From assembly GCF_900114535.1 (NCBI RefSeq), contig NZ_FOTK01000001.1, positions 1 to 64,000 of the forward strand: 64,000 nucleotides of DNA. The letters are read 5' to 3'. Source of the DNA: Methylobacterium pseudosasicola (lineage in GTDB: Bacteria > Pseudomonadota > Alphaproteobacteria > Rhizobiales > Beijerinckiaceae). A program made the position numbers and the translations under genes. Position 1 is the stretch's first letter; every line of letters starts with the position of its first letter. The notes beneath the pieces are model-generated. The model had not been told where the DNA came from. It ran no database searches and saw only the letters and a list, made by a program, of their open reading frames with translations. Positions 41,155 through 50,019 of the stretch are shown here, piece after piece.

Positions 41155-42141
41155 ATGGGGACGTTCAAGGCCTGGGTGGTCGACAAGGGCGAGGCCGGGC
41201 AGAGCCTGGCCTTCCGGGATTTCGACGAATCCGACCTGATGGACGGCGACGTCACCGTCCGGGTGACGCACTCGACCCTGAACTACAAGGACGGGCTCGC
41301 GCTCACTGGCACCTCGCCGGTGGTGCGCCGCTTCCCGATGATCCCCGGCATCGATTTCTCCGGGATCGTCGAGACCTCGGACCATCCCGAATACAAGCCC
41401 GGCGATCCCGTCGTCCTCACCGGCTGGGGCGTCGGCGAGACGCATCTCGGCGCTTATGCTGAGCGCGCCCGGGTCAAGGGCGACTGGCTGGTGCCGCTGC
41501 CCCAGGGGCTCACGCCCGAGCAGGCCATGGCGATCGGCACCGCGGGCTATACCGCGATGCTGTGCCGAATCGCCCTCGACGCCCATGGGGTGACCCCGGA
41601 GCAGGGGCCCGTGATCGTCACCGGCGCCTCGGGCGGCGTCGGCTCGGTGGCGGTGGCTTTGCTGGCGCGCGCCGGCTGGCACGTGATCGCCTCCACGGGC
41701 CGGGACGGCGAAGCCGATTACCTCAAGGGCCTCGGCGCCGCCGAGATCCTCGACCGGGCGGAGTTGTCCAAGCCCGGCAAGCCGCTTGGCAAGGAGCGCT
41801 GGGCGGCCGGCGTCGATGCGGTCGGCTCGACGACCCTGGCCAACGTGCTGGCCCAGACCCGGGCCGACGGCGCGGTCGCCGCCTGCGGGCTGGCCCAGGG
41901 CATGGACCTGCCGACCTCCGTGGCGCCGTTCATCCTGCGCGGCGTCTCCCTGCTCGGGATCAACAGCGTCACCACCCCGCAGCCCAAGCGCCGCGAGGCC
42001 TGGGCGCGCCTCGCCCGGGAACTCGACCTCGACAAGCTCGCCAGCATGACGAGCCGGGTCCGCCTGGAGGAGGTCGGCCGCCTCGGCGAGGAGATCCTGG
42101 CCGGCCGGATCCGCGGCCGGACCGTGGTGGAGGTGGGCTAA
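41155..42141 (+). CDS. acuI: YhdH/AcuI-type quinone oxidoreductase (acrylyl-CoA reductase-like)
   Basis: 328 residues. Zinc-free medium-chain dehydrogenase: THSTLNYKDGLALTG, FPMIPGIDFSGIV, the NADPH-binding VTGASGGVGSVAVALLARAGW (about 155-175) and GLAQGMDLPTSVAPFILRGVSLLGINSV. AcuI reduces acrylyl-CoA to propionyl-CoA, and YhdH is its E. coli relative. Length is normal. It converges with the methyltransferase gene with a 4-base overlap of the ends. The physiological substrate is not shown by the context. Confidence 0.85.
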   Translation: MGTFKAWVVDKGEAGQSLAFRDFDESDLMDGDVTVRVTHSTLNYKDGLALTGTSPVVRRFPMIPGIDFSGIVETSDHPEYKPGDPVVLTGWGVGETHLGAYAERARVKGDWLVPLPQGLTPEQAMAIGTAGYTAMLCRIALDAHGVTPEQGPVIVTGASGGVGSVAVALLARAGWHVIASTGRDGEADYLKGLGAAEILDRAELSKPGKPLGKERWAAGVDAVGSTTLANVLAQTRADGAVAACGLAQGMDLPTSVAPFILRGVSLLGINSVTTPQPKRREAWARLARELDLDKLASMTSRVRLEEVGRLGEEILAGRIRGRTVVEVG

Positions 42142-42947
42142 ATACCTCTCCGGGCCTGGAGCAGGTAGCTCAACGGCAGCAGCCGGCCGGCGGCGAGGGG
42201 GTCGTCGGTCGTCTTGCTGATGTTGTCCGGAAATTCCTGAAACCGCTCGATCGCGAGGCCTGCGCCGATCAGGCTCTCGATCACCCGGCTCAGGGGATGC
42301 ACGTACCAGTAATGCGCGCCCACCGGCGGCGCCGGACCGTCCCCGTACACGATGGCGTTCTCGCCCACGAAGGGCGTATCGCGGAAATAGGAGTGCCGGA
42401 CGAGGAGCGGCGGCTCCTGCTTCGGTTCGAACAGGTTCGCGATCGGGTGCTCCTCGTGGATGAGGATCCGGCCGCCGGGCCGGAGCAGGCGCGCGGGAAC
42501 CGCCATGAACCGGGCGAGGTCGGGCATCCAGCCGAGCACGCCGATCGTGATCACCACGAGGTCGAAGCGGCCGTCATACTGCGCGTCGATCGCGTGCACG
42601 TCGCCGGCAACGAACTGGCAGGCGCGGCCGGCGATCCGGGCGAGCTCCCGGGCCTGATCCAGGAAGGCTTCAGACTGGTCGAACCCGATGGCCGCCCGGG
42701 CACCGAGATTTATCAGGGACACGGTCTCCCGGCCGTTGTTGCAGCACAGCTGCGCCACGGTCTTGCCCCCCAAGCCGATTGCCAGCAGGGCCGCCTGCAT
42801 CGGTGGGTCGAACCAGGAGAAATCCGGGTTATTGGCGAAGTTATCCGTTAGTCGATCCCACGACGGGTCGCCGCGGTGAAGTGGGGCGGAGGCATCCCAG
42901 GCCTTGCGGTTGGCCGCGATGGCATCGTCGAAGGATGGGGATGGCAT
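42138..42947 (-). CDS. Class I SAM-dependent methyltransferase
   Basis: 269 residues from the ATG at 42947; a TTG at 42995 would add 16. Methyltransferase domain with VAQLCCNNGRETVSLINLGA (motif I region, about 62-82), GFDQSEAFLDQA (acidic ribose-binding loop), AGDVHAIDAQYDGRFDLVVITIGVLGWMPD and ILIHEEHP. Similar proteins act on small molecules, but no substrate can be inferred. The opposite-strand gene at 43139 is 191 bases away. Confidence 0.8.
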   Translation of the reverse strand: MPSPSFDDAIAANRKAWDASAPLHRGDPSWDRLTDNFANNPDFSWFDPPMQAALLAIGLGGKTVAQLCCNNGRETVSLINLGARAAIGFDQSEAFLDQARELARIAGRACQFVAGDVHAIDAQYDGRFDLVVITIGVLGWMPDLARFMAVPARLLRPGGRILIHEEHPIANLFEPKQEPPLLVRHSYFRDTPFVGENAIVYGDGPAPPVGAHYWYVHPLSRVIESLIGAGLAIERFQEFPDNISKTTDDPLAAGRLLPLSYLLQARRGI

Positions 42948-43138
42948 CGGCTGCTCCGTGAAATCCTGAAAAACTCTTGCTCTTTGCACGATCACGGTGC
43001 GATGCGGAACGTGGAAGCTTGAATTTTGCTTGTGAAGCTGCGCTGAATGGCTTCGGTAAAACGCCGCCGTGCCGGCCTGGAGTGAGGCCTTCCGAGGCCG
43101 ACTGGAACCGTTGCCGTTCCGGCCGCATTGCTTCTTTT

Positions 43139-43615
43139 ATGAGTGTCGCATTCGTCAAAGAACCTGAAGGCGGGGAAGCCTTCGAGAACCTGCCCGATCG
43201 CCCGATCTCGCCGCACGCGAACTTCGTCACCCCGGAAGGGCTGGCGCAGATCGAGGCCGAGGTCGCTCGTCTGGAACGGGAACTCTCTACCCTGGACCAC
43301 GCCGACAAGGCGGAGGATTCCCGGATTGGGCGGGACCTGCGCTACTGGCTGGCGCGCAAGAACACCGCGCAGGTGGTGGAGCCGTTGAGCGGCGACACGG
43401 TGCATTTCGGGTCCACCGTCACGATCCTGCGCGAGGACGAGTCCAGCAAGGAAACCCGGCAGACCTTCCGCATCGTTGGTGAGGACGAGGCCGATCCCCA
43501 CAAGGGCACGATCTCCTACGTGGCGCCGTTGGCTCGGGCGCTCACTGGTAAAAGCGTCGGCGACGTGGTCGAGGTCAACGGCAACGAGGTCGAGATCGTC
43601 GAGATCCGCGCCTGA
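43139..43615 (+). CDS. GreA/GreB-family transcription elongation factor
   Basis: 158 residues from the ATG at 43139. The N-terminal coiled-coil half (LAQIEAEVARLERELSTLDH, then DLRYWLARKNTAQVVEP) and the FKBP-like C-terminal half (VHFGSTVTI, RIVGEDEADPHKGTISYVAPLARALTGKSVGDVV) place it in the Gre group, although it differs from classical GreA. Gre proteins reach RNA polymerase's secondary channel and stimulate transcript cleavage through an acidic coiled-coil tip. Ends 5 bases from the convergent LysR gene. Confidence 0.85.
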   Translation: MSVAFVKEPEGGEAFENLPDRPISPHANFVTPEGLAQIEAEVARLERELSTLDHADKAEDSRIGRDLRYWLARKNTAQVVEPLSGDTVHFGSTVTILREDESSKETRQTFRIVGEDEADPHKGTISYVAPLARALTGKSVGDVVEVNGNEVEIVEIRA

Positions 43616-43620
43616 ACCGG

Positions 43621-44523
43621 CTATCGGCCTTCGAAGCGCGGCCGCAGGGGCAGGATCGCCTCGGCGAGATGGTTCATGAAGGCCCGGACCCGCCCGGCAT
43701 GGCGAAGGTCGGGATGGGTGAGCATCCAGAGGTCGGCGCCGATTTCCGGGTCCGGATCGGAAAGCCGGCGCAAGGTCGGATCGGCATCGCCCTCGAAGCA
43801 GGGCAGCGGGCCGATCCCGATACCCGCCGCCACCGCGGCGGTCAGCCCCGTCACCGTGTTGATCCGTAGCTTGATCCGCTCGGCCGGCGCCTGCGCTTCG
43901 ATGAAGGGCGCGAACAGGCCAGCCGCCACGGCCGAGCCCGGGACGACCCAATCCTCGGTTGCGAGATCGCCGTAGATCCGGTCGGCCCGCCCGTAGACCG
44001 CCCAGGCGAGTCCGGTCAGGCGTCGCCCAACCAGAGTCTCGCTCGGTTTCCGGCTCGCGCGGATCACCACGTCGGCGTCCCGGCGTGACAGGTTCAGGGC
44101 CTGCTCGGCCAGAATCAGGTCGAGGCGGATCTGCGGATAGCGCGCACAGAACGTCGCCAGGATCGGCATGAGAAGCCCGGTCGCGACATTCACCGGGGCG
44201 GTCACGCGCAACTCGCCCGCGAGCGTTTGCCCTTGGCCGGCGACCGTCCGGGCAAATCCGGTCACGTCGGTCTCGATCCGGGCGGCGGCTTCGATCATCG
44301 CCAGGCCGGCCGGGGTCGGCACGTAGCCGGTGCGCAGACGCTCGAACAGGCGCATCTCGAGCTGCGCCTCGATCGATTCGAGGCGCCGGAACGCGGTCGA
44401 ATGGTTGATCCCGAGCTGCGCCGCAGCCGCGGTCAGGCCGCCCCATTCAGCCACCGTCTTCACGAAACGGAACTCGTCCCAATCGAGCAAAGCGCTGGCT
44501 TTCTTGCATGACTGCAAGCCCAT
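43621..44523 (-). CDS. LysR-family transcriptional regulator
   Basis: 300 residues from the ATG at 44523; upstream in-frame codons to 44640 are unlikely because they would include the divergent promoter region. Winged HTH at about 12-70 ([40 protein letters not shown]), then an effector domain with [16 protein letters not shown] and a C-terminal fold of two periplasmic-binding-like lobes. It reads away from wrbA, the classical LysR arrangement. Confidence 0.88.
   Translation of the reverse strand: MGLQSCKKASALLDWDEFRFVKTVAEWGGLTAAAAQLGINHSTAFRRLESIEAQLEMRLFERLRTGYVPTPAGLAMIEAAARIETDVTGFARTVAGQGQTLAGELRVTAPVNVATGLLMPILATFCARYPQIRLDLILAEQALNLSRRDADVVIRASRKPSETLVGRRLTGLAWAVYGRADRIYGDLATEDWVVPGSAVAAGLFAPFIEAQAPAERIKLRINTVTGLTAAVAAGIGIGPLPCFEGDADPTLRRLSDPDPEIGADLWMLTHPDLRHAGRVRAFMNHLAEAILPLRPRFEGR
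44503..44518. promoter_or_regulatory. Palindrome at the LysR gene start
   Basis: CTTGCA (44503-44508), TGAC, TGCAAG (44513-44518) is a perfect inverted repeat inside the first codons of the LysR gene. Further CTTGC and GCAAG half-sites flank the start (44525-44550). LysR boxes are palindromes of the T-N11-A type, so this may be an autoregulatory site. Confidence 0.4.
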
Positions 44524-44632
44524 TCTTGCGCGCGAGGGCATTTTTGCAAGGCGCGAAACGCGCGATGGAGACGCCATCGTGCCGTCGGATGACGCTGACG
44601 GCATGCCGCAAACTGAGACGGGAGATCGCGCA

Positions 44633-45229
44633 ATGGCCAAGGTTCTGGTGCTGTACTACTCGACCTACGGACATGTGGAGCAGATGGCCTACGCCGTCGC
44701 CGAGGGTGCTCGGGAGGCCGGGGCCGAGGTGGTGGTCAAGCGCGTGCCGGAGTTGGTGCCCGAGGAGGTCGCCCGGCAGAGCCACTTCAAGCTCGATCAG
44801 GCCGCACCGATCGCCACGGTCGACGAGCTGCCCCAGTACGACGCGATCATCTTCGGCACGCCGACCCGCTACGGCAACATGGCCTCGCAGATGAAGCAGT
44901 TCATCGACCAGACCGGCGGCCTCTGGATGAAGGGCGCTCTGGTCGGCAAGGTCGGCTCGGTCTTCACCTCCACGGCCTCCCAGCATGGCGGCCAGGAGAC
45001 GACGCTGACGAGCTTCCACACGGTGCTGTTCCACCACGGCATGGTGGTGGTCGGCCTGCCCTATTCGTTCCCGGGTCAGGCGGGCGTCGAGGCAGTGAAG
45101 GGCAACACGCCCTACGGCGCCAGCACCATCGCGGATGGCGACGGTTCCCGCCAGCCGAGTGCGGTCGAGCTGGACGGTGCCCGGTTCCAGGGCCGCCACG
45201 TCGCCGGGATCGCGGCCAAGCTGGCCTGA
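44633..45229 (+). CDS. wrbA: NAD(P)H:quinone oxidoreductase WrbA
   Basis: 198 residues from the ATG at 44633. Flavodoxin-like with the FMN phosphate loop [12 protein letters not shown] (about 9-20), [17 protein letters not shown], and [13 protein letters not shown], the WrbA signature. It reduces quinones in two-electron steps with FMN, protecting from redox cycling. Divergent from the LysR gene, so it is the likely target. Confidence 0.92.
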   Translation: MAKVLVLYYSTYGHVEQMAYAVAEGAREAGAEVVVKRVPELVPEEVARQSHFKLDQAAPIATVDELPQYDAIIFGTPTRYGNMASQMKQFIDQTGGLWMKGALVGKVGSVFTSTASQHGGQETTLTSFHTVLFHHGMVVVGLPYSFPGQAGVEAVKGNTPYGASTIADGDGSRQPSAVELDGARFQGRHVAGIAAKLA

Positions 45230-45246
45230 GCCCGCAGGACAAGAAA

Positions 45247-45271
45247 AAAGGCTCGGATTGCTCCGAGCCTT
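45247..45271 (-). terminator. Rho-independent terminator for the Sua5 gene
   Basis: AGGCTCGGA (45249-45257), loop, TCCGAGCCT (45262-45270): a 9-bp perfect stem. On the minus strand it is followed by TTTTTTC, so it mainly stops minus-strand transcripts from sua5; the plus side lacks a T run. Confidence 0.75.
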
Positions 45272-45369
45272 GAAGGAAAAAGGCCATTTGGGGGCTGAGA
45301 AGGCCTTCGTGAGCAATGAACGGGTGACGCGAGCGTCTGTTCCACAGCCTCGATAAAAATACTTCCCCC

Positions 45370-46368
45370 TCAGCGCGGCGCGGCGGCCCGGGCCAACCGG
45401 TCCCGGATCGCCTCGCCCAGGCCGTCCGCCGGGATCGGCGCGACCGCGATGGTCTCGGCCCCCGAGGCGTCGAGATCGCGCAAAGCCCCGAACAGCCGGG
45501 ACGCCGCTTCGGCCAAGTCGGCGGCCGGGCTCAGGTTGAGCACGGCCCGCGCATGTTCATGGCCCTCGGGCCGTCCGGCGCCGAACAGCAGCAAAGCTTC
45601 GCCGGGCCCGACCGCGTCCACGTCGAGGCGCACCCGCGCCCGGGGCGCGTAGTGCGAGGCGAGCATGCCGGGGCCGGCCGGCCGGTCGGCATCCGCCGCC
45701 TCGGGGTCGGCCGGGTCGAAGCCCAGGACATCGCGCAGCGCCGCCCGGGTGATGCCGCCGGGCCGCAGCAGGCGCGGCACGCCGCCGAGGCAGGCGACCA
45801 CCGTTGATTCGACCCCCACCGGCGTGTCGCCGCCGTCGAGCAGGGCGGCGATCCGCCCGGCGAGGTCGTCGAGCACGTGATCGGCCCGGGTCGGGCTGAC
45901 GCGACCCGAGCGGTTGGCCGAGGGCGCCGCCACCGGCCGGCCGACGGCGCTCAACAGAGCGCGGGCGATCGGGTGCCCGGGGACCCGCAGGGCGACGCTC
46001 GGCAGCCCGGCCCGGGCGAGGTCGCAGACGCGGGTGCCCGCATGGGCCGGCACGACCAGGGTCAGGGGGCCGGGCCAGAACGCTTCGGCGAGGCGCTGGG
46101 CGGAATCGTCGAAGGTGCCCTCAGCCAGGGCGGCGTCCCCGTCGGCCAGATGGGCGATCAGCGGATTGAAGCGCGGCCGTTCCTTGGCGGCGAAGATCCG
46201 TGCCACCGCGGCCGGGTCGGTAGCGTCGGCCCCGAGCCCGTAGACCGTCTCGGTGGGGAAGGCCACGAGTTCGCCCGCCCGCAGGAGCGCGGCGGCCTGC
46301 GCGAGGCCGTCCGCGTCGGGATCGAGCCGCCGGGTCGCGGCCGGGACCGTTGACCCGGGATCATTCAT
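45370..46368 (-). CDS. tsaC: L-threonylcarbamoyladenylate synthase (Sua5-type)
   Basis: 332 residues from the ATG at 46368; longer starts add a non-family basic stretch. The N-terminal YrdC domain (about 10-205) holds AFPTETVYGLGADA, KERPRFNPLIAHL, FWPGPLTLVV and the S-x-N-type ANRSGRVSPT loop. The C-terminal Sua5 domain (about 215-330) follows a linker with GPGMLASHYAPRARV. It makes TC-AMP from threonine, bicarbonate and ATP for t6A in tRNA. Full-length Sua5 form, not the short TsaC. Confidence 0.9.
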   Translation of the reverse strand: MNDPGSTVPAATRRLDPDADGLAQAAALLRAGELVAFPTETVYGLGADATDPAAVARIFAAKERPRFNPLIAHLADGDAALAEGTFDDSAQRLAEAFWPGPLTLVVPAHAGTRVCDLARAGLPSVALRVPGHPIARALLSAVGRPVAAPSANRSGRVSPTRADHVLDDLAGRIAALLDGGDTPVGVESTVVACLGGVPRLLRPGGITRAALRDVLGFDPADPEAADADRPAGPGMLASHYAPRARVRLDVDAVGPGEALLLFGAGRPEGHEHARAVLNLSPAADLAEAASRLFGALRDLDASGAETIAVAPIPADGLGEAIRDRLARAAAPR

Positions 46369-46505
46369 GCGGGAAGCCGTCGTGCGAGATGATGGCGGCG
46401 CGCCCGTCGCGCGCCTATCCTGGGGCCGCCGTAGCCCCGGTGCCCGGGCGCGGTCAAACCCGCCCCGGGATATCAAGCGGGCGGGCCGAGAGGAGCGACC
46501 ACCCG

Positions 46506-48245
46506 ATGAGCTACCGCGCCCCCGTCCCCGAGATGCTGTTCACCCTCCGGCACGTGACCGGGCTCGACGGGGTCGACCCGGAAGACGCCGAGGCGATCCT
46601 GACCGAGGCTGGGCGGATCGCCGCCGGGGTGATCGCGCCCCTGAACCGGGTCGGCGACCGGCACGGCACCCCGTTCGCGGATGGGCGCGTCACCACGTCG
46701 CCCGGCTGGCGCGAGGCCTACAGGACCTTCACCGAAGGCGGCTGGAACGGTCTCTCGGCCGCGGCCGACCATGGCGGCCAGGGCCTGCCGAAGCTGGTCG
46801 AGGCTGCCTGCACCGAGATGTGGAACGGCGCCAACCTCGCCTTCGGCCTCTGCCCGTTGCTGACCCAGGGCGGCATCGAGGCGCTCGCGGCCCACGGCTC
46901 CGACGACCTGAAGGCGCGCTATCTCGAAAAGCTCGTCACGGGCGAATGGCCCGCGACCATGAACCTGACGGAGCCGCAGGCGGGCTCCGACCTCGCGCTG
47001 CTGCGCACGCGCGCCGAGCCCGCCGGCGACGGCACCTACCGCATCACCGGATCCAAGATCTACATCACCTACGGCGAGCATGATCTGGCGGATAACATCG
47101 TCCACCTCGTGCTGGCGCGCCTACCCGACGCGCCCGCCGGCACCCGCGGCATCTCGCTGTTCCTCGTCCCGAAGGTCCTGCCGGACGGGACTGCCAACGA
47201 CCTGCGTTGCTCCGGCGTCGAGCACAAGCTCGGCATCCACGCCTCGCCGACCTGCTCGATGGCCTTCGGCGACAACGGTGGCGCGGTCGGCTGGCTGATC
47301 GGCCAGGAGAACAAGGGGCTGGCCTGCATGTTCACGATGATGAACGCAGCGCGGCTCAATGTCGGCCTGCAGGGCGTCGGCGTCGCCGAGGCCGCGACCC
47401 AGCGGGCGCTGGCCTACGCGCAGGAGCGTCGGCAGGGCCGGGCGGTGGGCGCCCCCGAGCCGACGAGCCCGATCGTCGCGCATCCGGACGTGCAGCGCAT
47501 GCTGCTGACCATGAAGGCCTACACGGCGGCCGCGCGCGGCATCTGCTACCTCACCGCCTCCGCCCTGGACGCGTCGCAGGGCCCGGGAGGGCAGGGGGCG
47601 CTCGACCGCGCCTCCCTGCTGACCCCGGTGGCCAAGGCGTTCGCCACGGATCTCGCCAACGAGGTGACCTCGCTCGGCGTGCAGGTTCATGGCGGCATGG
47701 GCTTCGTGGAGGAGACCGGGGCGGCCCAGCTGATGCGCGATGCCCGCATCCTCGGCATCTACGAGGGCACCAACGGCATCCAGGCCATCGACCTCACCGC
47801 CCGCAAGCTGCCGCTCAACGGCGGCGCCACCGCCCGGTCGCAGATCGCCTGGATGCGCCGGGCCGCGGAGGGCCTGCTCAAGGCGTCCGACCCCGCCTTC
47901 GGCCATATGGCGGCGCGGCTGCGCGATGCGATCGGCAGCCTCGACCGGGCGACCAGCCACCAGCTCGCGGCGCTGACCTCGAACCGCCCGAACGCGGCGC
48001 TCGCCGGCGCGACCCCGTATCTGCGCCTGTTCGGCCTGGCGCTCGGCGGCGCCTGCCTGGCCCGCGGCGCGCTCGCGGCCTCGGCGGCCCTGAAAGCCGG
48101 CGAGACCGACCCGGCCCACGCCGCCCGGATCGCGCTGGCCCGGTTCTACGCCGAAAACCTCCTGCCGGCGGTGAGCGGTTTGGAGCAGTCGGTGGTGGAG
48201 GGCGGCGCCTTCACGGACGATGCCGCGTTGGCGCTGGCAGTTTGA
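46506..48245 (+). CDS. Acyl-CoA dehydrogenase (DmdC-like long family)
   Basis: 579 residues from the ATG at 46506. Flavoprotein with MNLTEPQAGSDLALLRTRA (FAD region), GIHASPTCSMAFGD, and QVHGGMGFVEETGAAQLMRDARILGIYEGTNGIQAIDL, plus a C-terminal four-helix extension (about 470-579) found in long acyl-CoA dehydrogenases, including those called 3-methylmercaptopropionyl-CoA dehydrogenase. Catalytic Glu is probably in YEGTNG. First gene of a three-gene operon with hydratase and SDR; substrate unknown. Confidence 0.88.
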   Translation: MSYRAPVPEMLFTLRHVTGLDGVDPEDAEAILTEAGRIAAGVIAPLNRVGDRHGTPFADGRVTTSPGWREAYRTFTEGGWNGLSAAADHGGQGLPKLVEAACTEMWNGANLAFGLCPLLTQGGIEALAAHGSDDLKARYLEKLVTGEWPATMNLTEPQAGSDLALLRTRAEPAGDGTYRITGSKIYITYGEHDLADNIVHLVLARLPDAPAGTRGISLFLVPKVLPDGTANDLRCSGVEHKLGIHASPTCSMAFGDNGGAVGWLIGQENKGLACMFTMMNAARLNVGLQGVGVAEAATQRALAYAQERRQGRAVGAPEPTSPIVAHPDVQRMLLTMKAYTAAARGICYLTASALDASQGPGGQGALDRASLLTPVAKAFATDLANEVTSLGVQVHGGMGFVEETGAAQLMRDARILGIYEGTNGIQAIDLTARKLPLNGGATARSQIAWMRRAAEGLLKASDPAFGHMAARLRDAIGSLDRATSHQLAALTSNRPNAALAGATPYLRLFGLALGGACLARGALAASAALKAGETDPAHAARIALARFYAENLLPAVSGLEQSVVEGGAFTDDAALALAV

Positions 48246-48255
48246 GGGAACGGAC

Positions 48256-49023
48256 ATGGCCGAGACCGTCACGATCACCGATCTCGAAGGCGGCGTCCGC
48301 CTGATCACCCTGAACCGCCCGCAGAAAAAGAACGCGCTCACCGGGGCGATGTACGACGCGATGCGCGAGGCCCTGGCGGGGGCCGATGCGTCCGAAAACA
48401 TCGGCGCCGTGGTGTTCGGCGGGCAGCCCGGGATGTTCAGCGCCGGCAACGACCTCGCCGACTTCATGGGGGGCGCCGCGGGCGGCTTCAGCGCCTCGCC
48501 GGCCCTGGCCTTCATCCGCCAGCTCGCCCGCACCCGCACCCCGATGGTGGCGGCGATCGATGGGATCGCGGTGGGCATCGGGGCGACGCTGAGCCTGCAT
48601 TGCGATCTCGTCTATGCGAGCCCCGCCGCGCGGCTGCGCATGCCCTTCGTGGAACTCGGCCTCGTGCCGGAGGCGGCGTCGAGCTACCTGCTGCCCCTGC
48701 GGGTCGGGCGGCTCAAGGCGACGGAGCTGCTGCTGCTTTCTCAGCCCCTCAACGCCGACGAGGCGTTGGCGCTCGGACTGGTCAACGGCGTGCTCCCGGC
48801 CGACATGCTGCTGGAACAGGCCATCGCTCAGGCGGCCAAGCTCGCCGCCCTGCCGCGAGGGGCGCTGGCCGCGTCCCGCGCCCTGATCCGCGGCGACCAG
48901 GCCCAGGTCGAGGCGGCGCTGGAGGCGGAGGCGCGGGCCTTCGACGCGCAGCTCCGCTCGCCCGAATCCCAGGAGCGGCTCGCCGCCTTCCTGTCGCGCG
49001 CCAAGCCCGCCTCCTCGGCGTGA
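48256..49023 (+). CDS. Enoyl-CoA hydratase/isomerase family protein
   Basis: 255 residues from the ATG at 48256. Crotonase fold: ITLNRPQKKNALTG, SAGNDLADF (oxyanion-hole region), IDGIAVGIGATLSLHCDLVYAS and MPFVELGLVPEAASSYLLP with one catalytic-type Glu. It lacks the usual second Glu of true hydratases, so isomerase-type or other crotonase chemistry is possible. Ten bases after the dehydrogenase; its stop overlaps the SDR start. Confidence 0.87.
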   Translation: MAETVTITDLEGGVRLITLNRPQKKNALTGAMYDAMREALAGADASENIGAVVFGGQPGMFSAGNDLADFMGGAAGGFSASPALAFIRQLARTRTPMVAAIDGIAVGIGATLSLHCDLVYASPAARLRMPFVELGLVPEAASSYLLPLRVGRLKATELLLLSQPLNADEALALGLVNGVLPADMLLEQAIAQAAKLAALPRGALAASRALIRGDQAQVEAALEAEARAFDAQLRSPESQERLAAFLSRAKPASSA

Positions 49024-49862
49024 GCACGCCCGACCTCTCCCAAAAGATCTGCCTGGTGGCCGGGGCCTCGCGGGGCGTCGGGCGGGGCCTGGCCCGGGCG
49101 CTCGGCGAGGCCGGGGCGACCGTGATCGTCACCGCCCGCTCCAGCGAGACTGGCCCGCGCACCGAGATGCGGCCCGAATCGATCGAGGACACCGCCCGCC
49201 TGGTCGACGCGGCCGGCGGGCGCGGCCACCATTACCTCTGCGACCACCGTTCGGAGCGGGCCACCGACACGCTGGTGCATTGGGTGCTGCGCCGGTTCGG
49301 GCGGATCGACGTCGCGGCCTGCAGCGTCTGGGGCGGCAACGAGGGCTATGACGGCGCGCGCTACCCGGACGGGGCCGGCTGGGGCACGCCGTTCTGGCGC
49401 CGCTCGGCCGAGCCGTATCTGGGCTTCCTCCAAGCCGGGCCGCTGCCGGCGCTGCTGCTCGCCCGCGCGGTCGCCCCGTCCATGGTGGCGGCGCGGGCCG
49501 GCCTGATCGCCCTGGTCTCGTTCGGGACCGAGGATTACCTCGGCGACGTGTTCTACGATTCCGCCAAGGCGGCCACCAACCGGCTGGCGCTCGCCTTCGG
49601 ACAGGACCTCGCGCCCTACGGCGTGACCGCGCTCGGCCTGTCGCCGGGCTTCGTCGCCACCGAGCGGGCGCGGGATCTCGGGCAGGAGGAGCGGGCCACC
49701 GAGGGGCCGCTCTATGCCGGCCGGGCGCTCGCCGCGCTGGCGGCCGATCCGGACATCGCCGCCCGGGCCGGCGCAGTGCTGCATGCGGGCGATCTCGCCC
49801 GGATCTACGGCTTCACCGATGCCGACGGCACCCAGCCGGAGCGTTTCCGCGTCGGGCCCTGA
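49020..49862 (+). CDS. Short-chain dehydrogenase/reductase
   Basis: 280 residues from a GTG at 49020 overlapping the hydratase stop. Rossmann loop GASRGVGRG (about 16-24), DHRSER, the N-A-A-G region altered to AACSVWGGNEG, catalytic FYDSAKAATNRLA (Tyr-x3-Lys) and SPGFVATERARDL. Classical SDR of unusual middle section with an extra loop of about 25 residues (about 95-120). Likely oxidises a 3-hydroxy or reduces a keto group in the same pathway as the two genes before it. Confidence 0.85.
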   Translation: MSTPDLSQKICLVAGASRGVGRGLARALGEAGATVIVTARSSETGPRTEMRPESIEDTARLVDAAGGRGHHYLCDHRSERATDTLVHWVLRRFGRIDVAACSVWGGNEGYDGARYPDGAGWGTPFWRRSAEPYLGFLQAGPLPALLLARAVAPSMVAARAGLIALVSFGTEDYLGDVFYDSAKAATNRLALAFGQDLAPYGVTALGLSPGFVATERARDLGQEERATEGPLYAGRALAALAADPDIAARAGAVLHAGDLARIYGFTDADGTQPERFRVGP

Positions 49863-50019
49863 CCGCGCTCCGAGCCGGCCGTCGCCCCGCTGCCGAAACC
49901 GGACCGGATTGCCGCGGGAGCGAAAAACCGCCGTAATTCTCCCGCACGTTAGACCGTAATCGTGCGCTCGGCTCTGCGATTTTAAGCCGGCTCACTTCGG
50001 TGCGACGAGGACGACAAGC

